DNA of 64,000 nt, taken from contig CAVTJG010000009.1 of the NCBI GenBank assembly GCA_963735025.1, forward strand, positions 1,736,001 to 1,800,000, given 5' to 3'. Positions 17,910 through 24,792 of this stretch are shown here, piece after piece; position 1 is the stretch's first letter, and each line of letters begins with the position of its first letter. Under the pieces are notes generated by a model that saw nothing but the letters and a program-made list of their open reading frames with translations, was not told the origin of the DNA and made no database searches. A program made the translations under genes and the position numbers. Origin of the DNA: JAABRB01 sp963735025. Lineage in GTDB: Bacteria > Pseudomonadota > Gammaproteobacteria > Burkholderiales > SG8-39.

Positions 17910-18784
17910 TGCCCAACTTCCGCGAACGCATCCCGTACTCGGCGATCATCGACCGGCCGCCGCTCAGGCTTCCCGACGGCGCGCGCATCATCGTGTGGAC
18001 CATCGTGAACGTCGAGGAGTGGCGGAACGAGCGGCCGATGCCGCGCACCGTGCTGCCGCCGCCGATGGGTCAACCCCTGCTGCCGGACCTTCCCAACTGG
18101 GCATGGCACGAGTACGGTATGCGGGTCGGATACTGGCGTGTGGCCGAGTGCCTGGAACGCTTCGGGGTCAAGGCGACGCTTGCGACCAACGGATCGGTGT
18201 GCCGGACTTATCCGCGCATCGTGGAGGCCGCCCTGGATGCCGGCTGGGAGTTCATGGGTCACGGCTACGTCCAGGGACCGATGCATCACGTCGAAGATCA
18301 GCGCGCGGCGATACGCGACACGATCAAGGCGATTCGCGGGATCGCCGGGCGCCCGCCGCGCGGCTGGGAGAGCCCGGGGCTCACGGAGACCGACGACACG
18401 ATCGATTTTCTGAAGGCCGAAGGAATCGAGTACGTGGCCGACTGGGTACTGGATGATCAACCCTGCCGCATCGCGACTGCGCATGGTCCGATGATCTCGG
18501 TGCCGTATACCGTCGAGCTCAACGACATCTCGATGATGGCCTTGCAGCAGCATCCGTCCGAGGAGATGCTGCGTCGTGGGGTCGACCATTTCGAGCGGCT
18601 CTATGCCGAGAGCGAGAGGATCACGCGCGTCATGAGCATCAGCATGCATCCGTATCTCTCCGGCGTCCCGCATCGCATCGGCTACGTCGAAAAGCTCTAC
18701 GCCCACATCGCCGCGCGACCCGGAGTGCTCTTCTGGACCGGCGAGCAGATCCTCGACTGGTATCTCGGCGAGACCGCCGCTTAA
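17909..18784 (+). CDS. Polysaccharide deacetylase / PuuE-like hydrolase
   Basis: This 291-residue cytosolic protein belongs to the NodB-homology (carbohydrate esterase 4-like) superfamily. FMGHGYVQGPMHH, GWESPGLTETDDTIDF and SMHPYLSGVPHR hold the His, Asp and His residues expected around the metal. No signal peptide is seen. This fits the PuuE-allantoinase-like branch, which opens cyclic ureides, better than an exported sugar deacetylase. The ATG overlaps the lutB stop by one base, so it belongs to the lutAB operon. A ureide or amide substrate would fit the nearby hydantoinase-type genes, but this is inference. Confidence 0.8.
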   Translation: MPNFRERIPYSAIIDRPPLRLPDGARIIVWTIVNVEEWRNERPMPRTVLPPPMGQPLLPDLPNWAWHEYGMRVGYWRVAECLERFGVKATLATNGSVCRTYPRIVEAALDAGWEFMGHGYVQGPMHHVEDQRAAIRDTIKAIRGIAGRPPRGWESPGLTETDDTIDFLKAEGIEYVADWVLDDQPCRIATAHGPMISVPYTVELNDISMMALQQHPSEEMLRRGVDHFERLYAESERITRVMSISMHPYLSGVPHRIGYVEKLYAHIAARPGVLFWTGEQILDWYLGETAA

Positions 18785-18801
18785 GCGGCATACATCGGAT
18801 C

Positions 18802-19557
18802 GTGAAACCCGGGCCGCGCAAAGGAGGAGGCGCAGCCGCGCGCGCGAAATCGGCGGCACGCCGGCGTCTTGCGCCCGACGAGCGCGAGCGCCAGATCGTC
18901 GACGCGGCGATCGAGTTCTTCGCCGAAGTCGGTTTCGGTGGCCAGACGCGCGAGCTCTCGCGTCGGCTCGGCATCACTCAGCCGCTGCTCTACCGGTACT
19001 TTCCATCGAAGCAGGATCTGGTCGAGCGGGTGTATCGCGAGGTCTACCTTGGCCCGTGGGATCCCGGCTGGGAACGCCTGCTCGACGACCGCACCATTCC
19101 GCTCCGCGAACGCCTGATCGAGTTCTACGGCCGCTATACCGCAGCCATCTTCAATCCGCGGTGGCTGCGCATCTATCTCTACTCGGGTTTGCTCGGGGTG
19201 GGTTTCAACAAGCGCTACCTCGCCCGGCTCGAGCGGCGCGTGCTCACGCGCATCTGCCGCGAGCTGCGTCACGAATGGGGGTTGCCGAGCCCGGGCCGGG
19301 CACCGATCCGGGATGCGGAGATGGAGCTCGTCCAGGGCCTGCAGGCCGCGATCTTCTATCACGGCGTGCGCAAGCACGTCTACGGCATCGACGTGCAGCC
19401 CGCGACCGGTCGTGCGATCGAGATCGCGGTGGACGCGCTGCTCGCGGGCGCGCCACGCGAGATGCGCCGCCTCATAGGCGGCGCGCGCGCTACCTCAGGC
19501 GCAACTCCACGTCGCGCAGCAGCGGCTCGGAAGAGATCGCGATCTCGTTCTCGATGA
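18802..19557 (+). CDS. TetR/AcrR-family regulator
   Basis: This is a repressor-type protein of 251 residues. A basic N-terminal lead of about 25 residues precedes the TetR helix-turn-helix (about 28-75, with LSRRLGITQPLLYRYFPSKQ). An unclassified ligand domain and a very Arg/Ser-rich tail (AAARKRSRSRSR) follow. It starts at a GTG 17 bp after the deacetylase. Its last 68 bp overlap the 3' end of hyuB on the other strand. It is a candidate regulator of the lutAB or hyu/cox clusters. Confidence 0.88.
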   Translation: MKPGPRKGGGAAARAKSAARRRLAPDERERQIVDAAIEFFAEVGFGGQTRELSRRLGITQPLLYRYFPSKQDLVERVYREVYLGPWDPGWERLLDDRTIPLRERLIEFYGRYTAAIFNPRWLRIYLYSGLLGVGFNKRYLARLERRVLTRICRELRHEWGLPSPGRAPIRDAEMELVQGLQAAIFYHGVRKHVYGIDVQPATGRAIEIAVDALLAGAPREMRRLIGGARATSGATPRRAAAARKRSRSRSR

Positions 19558-21796
19558 GTGCGCCGCACCCCGGGCAGTAGAACTGCCTGAATTGCGGCAC
19601 GTCGTCGATGAAGCGCGCCGGGTCGCCGACGATCGGGTTCGACGCCTGGATCGGCCGGTCGTCGCGCGCGCAGTGCTCCTTGAAATTCTCACGGGCCGAT
19701 CCGAGATCGGTCTCGCACTTCGCGCAGGCGTGCCGCGGGCCTGCGGAAGTCGCCTGCACGGCGAGCATGGCTGTCGCGAGAAATTTCCGCTTGCCGCCCG
19801 CCTTGCGCGGTGCCGCCGCCGGCATCCGGGAACGCGCGAGGCGCTCCTTCCGCATCGCGGCACGCAGCTGCTCGGTCGCGTCGCGATCCGCAGAGCCGTC
19901 GGCACGGAGCGCGACGCCGTACACCTCGCGCGCCGTGGTCTCGGTCACGTTCAGGTGCTCGATATCGGACTCGACGAGCGCGGGATCGCGCTCGAGCGGG
20001 TCGCCTAGACCGCCCGCCGCCGCCCAGAGGACGGCGTAGACGTCGGTCGGGTTCTGGACGAACTCTTCCTGCCGCAGCTGCAACTCCTCGTACTCTCCGG
20101 TGACCTCGAAAATGTCGCCGGGCATTTCGGAGCGCCCCATACGCGCGGCGATGTCGGTGTTCCGCAGGAAGCGATAACGGTTCACCGCGCCGGGATAGCC
20201 GCCCATCATGCCGGTCGAGGTCGGCACCGCATTCCCCGAAGACAGGGTGTCCTGAAGTACCTTGTCGGTCCGGTGCGGAATGAAGCAGGACTCCGCGGAG
20301 AGTCCGCCGCGGTATTTGCCGGCGCCGCCCGAGTCGATCATCTCCTTGCGGTAGAGGAAGAGGATCGGGAAGGTCTGCTCGGTATGCTCCACGTTCGGCA
20401 GCTTGCAGATCGGCGTGCGCGACTGGCCGCCCGTCGAGATACCGTCGCCGTGGGCGAACGCGCCGATCGCCCCGCCGATCGGATCGACCAGGATGTAGCC
20501 GTACTTCTCCCCCCACTGGTCGATGCCGCGGAAGAGCGTCGCCGGCCACTGGCTCGTGCCGCCGATGCACATGATGTCTTTGCGCATCTCCGGGTCGGCA
20601 TGGATCATCTTGGAGATCACGTTGTACGCCGGGTAGAGCGAGATCTCCATGCACTGCACCGGCGCGGTCGACACCGAAGCGGGAAAGTCCGCGCAGTTCA
20701 GCGTGCCCGGCGTCGGATTGAAATCGACATGCCGAAGCGCTCCGCCGACTGCGTAGTACTGGTCCCAGCACAGGAGCTCGTTCAGTGCGACCATGATCGC
20801 ACCGCGCCATCCCGAGTACGTGGCATTGATCGCACCGACCTGCGGCCCGGTTCCTTCGTTCTCGAACACCAGCTTCGTGCCCTGCTTGCGCAGCGTGATC
20901 ATCACCCGGTGCGTCCTGCGGTCGCCGGGCGCGGCACATTCGATATAGGTGCGATCGCGCCACACGCCGTCCGGCAGGCGCTCCATCTTTTCCAGGAAGG
21001 CGCGCTCGCCGTCGTCGATGATCTTCTTCATCACGCCCTTGACGGTGTCGGCGCCGTAGCGCTTGATCAGGGCGAGGATGCGGGTCCGGCCGGTGATGTT
21101 TCCGGCGAGCTGCGCCCGGAAGTCGAGCGCCACCGCCGCGGGCTTGCGCGACGAGCGCAGGTAGAGCTCCTCGATGTCGCGCCGTACCTCGTCCTTCTCG
21201 ACGATCTTGGTCGGCGGGATCAGGATGCCTTCGTCGAACGCGTCGCGCGCACTGGGGCAGAAGCTCGACGGTGTGATGCCGCCGATGTCGTACTGGTGCA
21301 AGCAGTTCGTGACCCAGCAGAAGAGCTCGCCTTTCCAGAACACCGGGCAGATCAGCATCACGTCCATCTGGTGGGCGGCGCCGACCCACGGGTCGTTCGC
21401 GATGAACATGTCGCCCTCGTTGATGCCCGGATTCTCGGCGCGGTTCTCGAGCATCCACTTGACCTGGGTATCGGTCACCCCGGACATGTACTGCATGTAA
21501 GGCCCGAAGAACACGAACTCGGCGTCCTCGGTGAGGATCGAGGGATTGAGATCGAGCGCATACATGGCGACCGGCGAGCCCGACAGCCGCTGGATCGTCG
21601 AGCCGTGCTCCTCGTTCACGTTCCACAGCGCGTGACGGATCACCTCGAAGGTGACCGGATCGATCTTCTTCTGCCACTTGCGATGCAGCTTGAGCTTCGG
21701 CGAGATGCGCAGCTTCTTCGGGGGGACGTAGCCGGTGCGCACGCCATCGAAGAGCTCGGGAGTCAGCTCGGAAAGTTTTTTCAGCGGAGCATTCAT
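19490..21796 (-). CDS. HyuB-family carboxylase/hydantoinase subunit with acetone-carboxylase-gamma-like tail
   Basis: This is a large HyuB-type subunit of 768 residues (hydantoinase B / acetone carboxylase alpha family). Motifs include PGINEGDMFIANDPWVGAAH (about 130) and ICPVFWKGELFCW. The last 90 residues form a separate module with CAKC near 690 and CPGC near 740. It resembles the small zinc-binding gamma subunit of acetone carboxylase, which is normally a separate protein. The ATG at 21796 opens MNAPLKKLSEL. HyuA lies 165 bp upstream and supplies the ATPase. The pair probably carries out ATP-dependent carboxylation of a ketone-like substrate or hydrolysis of a cyclic amide. The substrate is unknown. 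Confidence 0.85.
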   Translation of the reverse strand: MNAPLKKLSELTPELFDGVRTGYVPPKKLRISPKLKLHRKWQKKIDPVTFEVIRHALWNVNEEHGSTIQRLSGSPVAMYALDLNPSILTEDAEFVFFGPYMQYMSGVTDTQVKWMLENRAENPGINEGDMFIANDPWVGAAHQMDVMLICPVFWKGELFCWVTNCLHQYDIGGITPSSFCPSARDAFDEGILIPPTKIVEKDEVRRDIEELYLRSSRKPAAVALDFRAQLAGNITGRTRILALIKRYGADTVKGVMKKIIDDGERAFLEKMERLPDGVWRDRTYIECAAPGDRRTHRVMITLRKQGTKLVFENEGTGPQVGAINATYSGWRGAIMVALNELLCWDQYYAVGGALRHVDFNPTPGTLNCADFPASVSTAPVQCMEISLYPAYNVISKMIHADPEMRKDIMCIGGTSQWPATLFRGIDQWGEKYGYILVDPIGGAIGAFAHGDGISTGGQSRTPICKLPNVEHTEQTFPILFLYRKEMIDSGGAGKYRGGLSAESCFIPHRTDKVLQDTLSSGNAVPTSTGMMGGYPGAVNRYRFLRNTDIAARMGRSEMPGDIFEVTGEYEELQLRQEEFVQNPTDVYAVLWAAAGGLGDPLERDPALVESDIEHLNVTETTAREVYGVALRADGSADRDATEQLRAAMRKERLARSRMPAAAPRKAGGKRKFLATAMLAVQATSAGPRHACAKCETDLGSARENFKEHCARDDRPIQASNPIVGDPARFIDDVPQFRQFYCPGCGALIENEIAISSEPLLRDVELRLR

Positions 21797-21849
21797 ATGA
21801 AGACCTCGCATAAATAGCTGCATTGCCGCTTCATGCAAAAAAGGTTGCA

Positions 21850-21920
21850 CGAACAAGGGGGGATTCCCCCTTGTAAATTCCCGAACGAACAAGGGGCAAG
21901 CCCCTTGTACATCCCCTCGG
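21850..21920. repeat. Family D hairpin repeat, copy 1 (inside the hyuA-hyuB gap)
   Basis: Two strong hairpins sit in the 165-bp gap. The first (21853-21874) pairs ACAAGGGGG with CCCCCTTGT. The second (21889-21908) is ACAAGGGGCAAGCCCCTTGT. The unit, including GTTCGTTC and the AAATTCCC linker, recurs inverted at 45448-45558. In the hyu mRNA the stems could slow RNA decay or reduce readthrough. Confidence 0.75.
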
Positions 21921-21961
21921 TTTCGACCGTGGTCGTACTTGGCAAATGCATTCGAATCTCC

Positions 21962-24067
21962 TTATTTTCCAAAGGTGATTTCGAAGTTGCCGAGCGCGTC
22001 CACGCGCAGGCGGCGTCCGGGGTGCACGACGACCGTCGTGTCGGCGGTTTCCACGATTGCCGGTCCGGTCACGCGGTTCCCCGCGACCAGGCGCTCGCCG
22101 TCGTAGACGGGCGTCTTGCGCTTGCGCTTCAGATCGGACCAGTATATCTCGCGCGGCGCGCGCGTCGCCGCGCGCGGAATCGCCGCCGAGAGCTTCTTGG
22201 CCTTGACGAGCTTGGGACGGGGTGTCAGCGCACGGGCGCGCAGGCGGAAAGTGACGATCTCGAGCTGCGCACCGGGGAGCGCGGCACCGTGTCCGTAGAG
22301 CTGCTCGTAGCGCGCGACGAAGGCGGTGCGCAGTCCTCGTTCGTAGTCTCCCGCAAGCTTGTTGCCGGCGATCGGGACCTCGACCTCGTTGATCTGACCC
22401 TTGTGCCGCACGTCGAGCGAGAACTCGAACGTCTGGTGGTTGCGGGCAATGCCCTCTTCGGCCATGCGCTTGCGTGCCCCGGCTTCGAGATTCGCGAGGT
22501 TGCGATTGACGCGCGCCGCGGCCTCCGCCATTGGCATGATCTCGGTGTGCTCGTAGATGTGCAGCACGTCGGCGGCCGCAGCGCCGAACGCACACCAGGT
22601 CGATGCGACCTCGCGCTGAGGAATGATCACCTTCTTGATGCCGAGTTCGTGTGCGAAGACCCCGGCGTGGGCCGGGCCGGCACCGCCGAACGCATACAGC
22701 ACGAAGTCCCGCGGATCGAAACCCTTCTCCACCGTCACCTTGCGGATGATGTCCGCCATCTGCAACTCGACGATGCGGCAGATCCCCGCCGCGCATTCAG
22801 TGACGTCCATCTTGAGCGGCTTCGCCACGGCTCCCACCGCCTTCAGCGCTGCTTCGCGATCGAGCTTCATGCGGCCGCCGGCGAAGCTGTCGGGATCGAG
22901 ATAACCCAGGACGAGTTGCGCGTCGGTGACGGTTGGGATCTCGCCGCCGCGCTGGTAGCAGACCGGCCCGGGGAACGCGCCGGCGCTGTCCGGGCCGACC
23001 GTCATGGTTCCGGCCGACGCGTTCACGCGCACCAGGCTTCCGCCACCCGAGCCGATCGCCTGCAGATCGACTTTCGGCAGGAAGTACTCGTACTGATGGG
23101 TGTTGCTGATGAACGAGTAGGCGGGCTTGCCGTCGTAGATGATCGACACGTCGAACGACGTCCCACCCATGTCGGTCGTGATGATGTGCTTGTCGCCCAT
23201 CGCATCGCCGAGGAAGCTCGATGCCGTGACGCCCGCGACGGGGCCGGAATCGAGGGTGAGCAGGGGAGCCTCCTGTGCACGCGCCACCGAGATCGTGCCA
23301 CCGCCGCACTGGGTGATCTGCAAGCCGTGCTTGTACCCGAGCTTGCGCAGCGCGCTCTCGAGCCGCGCCACGTACCCGGCCATGATCGGACCGAGATACG
23401 CGTTCAATGCGGTGGCGGTCACCCGTTCGTACTCGCCCCAGCGGGGCGCAATCTCGACGGAGCACGTCACGTAGACGTGCGGCGCGATCTTGCGGACCAT
23501 CTCCGCCACGCGCCGCTCGTGGCGCGAGTTGCGGAACGACCACAGGAAGCAGATCGCGATCGCCTCCACGCCGAGATCCACCAGCTCGCGAATCGCGCGC
23601 TCGGCCTCAGCCTCATTCAGCGGAACGATTATCTCGTCGAAGCAGTCGACCCGCTCGGAGACGCCGCGCACGAGCCGTTTCGGCACGATCGGCGCCGGTT
23701 TCTGGGTCTCGGGAAAGTGCACCACCTTGCGGATGTCGCGCCCGGTGTAGCCGCGCGAGCCGCGCATGATGTGGATCGCGTCCTCGTGGCCCTTGGTCGT
23801 GATCAGGCCGACCTTGGCGCCGCGATTCTGGATGATCGTGTTGGTGCCGACGGTGGTGCCGTGCGAGAGAAAGCGGATCTGACGGCAGAACTGTCCGAGC
23901 TCGAGCCCGAGCTCCTCGGCGCCGACCCGCAGGGCGTGCATCATGCCTTCCGCGAAGTCCTGCGGGGTCGACGGGACCTTGGTCGACAGCATCTTGCCGC
24001 GGTCGTTGACGATCACGCAATCGGTGAACGTCCCGCCGATGTCGATTCCGACGAGGTATTCCGCCAC
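21962..24067 (-). CDS. HyuA-family ATPase subunit (hydantoinase A / acetone carboxylase beta type)
   Basis: This 701-residue ATP-binding subunit belongs to the hydantoinase A/oxoprolinase family. GIDIGGTFTDCV (about 6-17), HGTTVGTN (about 69), TTDMGGTSFDVS (near 295) and FGGAGPAHA (near 460) mark the ASKHA-type ATPase fold. With HyuB it would phosphorylate the substrate or bicarbonate during carboxylation or ring opening. It starts at a GTG with AGGAGG just upstream. The cupin gene ends 88 bp before. An AT-rich patch with a TATCGCTA motif lies in that gap. Residues that would separate carboxylase from hydantoinase were not resolved. Confidence 0.9.
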   Translation of the reverse strand: MAEYLVGIDIGGTFTDCVIVNDRGKMLSTKVPSTPQDFAEGMMHALRVGAEELGLELGQFCRQIRFLSHGTTVGTNTIIQNRGAKVGLITTKGHEDAIHIMRGSRGYTGRDIRKVVHFPETQKPAPIVPKRLVRGVSERVDCFDEIIVPLNEAEAERAIRELVDLGVEAIAICFLWSFRNSRHERRVAEMVRKIAPHVYVTCSVEIAPRWGEYERVTATALNAYLGPIMAGYVARLESALRKLGYKHGLQITQCGGGTISVARAQEAPLLTLDSGPVAGVTASSFLGDAMGDKHIITTDMGGTSFDVSIIYDGKPAYSFISNTHQYEYFLPKVDLQAIGSGGGSLVRVNASAGTMTVGPDSAGAFPGPVCYQRGGEIPTVTDAQLVLGYLDPDSFAGGRMKLDREAALKAVGAVAKPLKMDVTECAAGICRIVELQMADIIRKVTVEKGFDPRDFVLYAFGGAGPAHAGVFAHELGIKKVIIPQREVASTWCAFGAAAADVLHIYEHTEIMPMAEAAARVNRNLANLEAGARKRMAEEGIARNHQTFEFSLDVRHKGQINEVEVPIAGNKLAGDYERGLRTAFVARYEQLYGHGAALPGAQLEIVTFRLRARALTPRPKLVKAKKLSAAIPRAATRAPREIYWSDLKRKRKTPVYDGERLVAGNRVTGPAIVETADTTVVVHPGRRLRVDALGNFEITFGK

Positions 24068-24092
24068 TGTCTCCTCCTGGCTCCGGCCTTTA

Positions 24093-24112
24093 TTTATCTA
24101 TCGCTAAATTGT
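24093..24112. promoter_or_regulatory. AT-rich element with TATCGCTA upstream of hyuA
   Basis: TTTA...TAAA arms surround TCTATCGC in an AT-rich island that is unusual for this DNA. TATCGCTA (24099-24106) is repeated at 24749-24756 before the cupin gene. It may be an internal promoter or operator. Confidence 0.35.
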
Positions 24113-24155
24113 ATCCCGGACCGTGCCGGAGCGGGTACGCGATCGACGGACGCGG

Positions 24156-24728
24156 TCAGGCGCGTTTGGCGGCCTTTTCCGCTTGCCAGGCCTCGCAGCG
24201 CTGCATCGCCTCCGGAGTGAATTCGGCTTGCGGCTCGTTGCCGCCGATCACGAACATCAGGACGTGCTCCCGGTCGGGCTCGTCGTACGTGACGTTCATG
24301 AAGCGGCGCGCCACGCCGACCGGAAACGAGATGACATCGAGCGGCTCCAGATCCACGCGCTCGGTCGCGTCGCCCTCGTTCCACTCGCAGCGCCAGCGGC
24401 CGGTCATCGCGATGAACGTCTCGTTCGTGTCGTGGTTGTGCATCAGAGGCCCCTTGCCGGGCAGCGCCTTGCAGTAGCCGAGATTGAAGCCCTCTGCGAT
24501 CGGGATGGCGGGCATCGCCGACGCGTCATCCCCTACCGGCGACGTGGTCGCCTCGTTCTGCTTCTCTGAGGGCGGCTGGAAGCCGATCACCGCGAAGAGC
24601 GTTCGACGGCATTCCGGCACGTCGCTGTCGGGCAATCCGCCGTCCGATCCTTTGAGATCCTTGAAGCGCGCTACGCGCTTCATCATCTCCTCACGCGTCC
24701 ACACACGAATGTCTTTCCAGTTGCTCAT
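24156..24728 (-). CDS. Cupin-domain protein
   Basis: This 190-residue soluble protein has one cupin barrel. The first metal motif region is LMHNHDTNETFIAM (about 95-108) and the second is LEPLDVISFPVGVAR (about 126-140). No signal peptide is seen. It could be a small dioxygenase, isomerase or ligand-binding accessory protein. It sits between the molybdenum hydroxylase genes and hyuA on the same strand, so it is probably part of the same catabolic operon. Similar cupins occur near aromatic and amide catabolism genes. No specific reaction can be assigned. Confidence 0.8.
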   Translation of the reverse strand: MSNWKDIRVWTREEMMKRVARFKDLKGSDGGLPDSDVPECRRTLFAVIGFQPPSEKQNEATTSPVGDDASAMPAIPIAEGFNLGYCKALPGKGPLMHNHDTNETFIAMTGRWRCEWNEGDATERVDLEPLDVISFPVGVARRFMNVTYDEPDREHVLMFVIGGNEPQAEFTPEAMQRCEAWQAEKAAKRA

Positions 24729-24741
24729 TCTTGCCTCCGAT

Positions 24742-24756
24742 TAGCGGTTATCGCTA
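24742..24756. promoter_or_regulatory. Inverted repeat TAGCG-N5-CGCTA upstream of the cupin gene
   Basis: TAGCGGTTATCGCTA lies 14-28 bp upstream of the cupin start and is a perfect 5-bp inverted repeat with a 5-bp spacer. Its right half TATCGCTA matches the element before hyuA. Confidence 0.35.
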
Positions 24757-24792
24757 CTGGTGTCCGACCGACCAGCTCGCACTCGACCTGTC

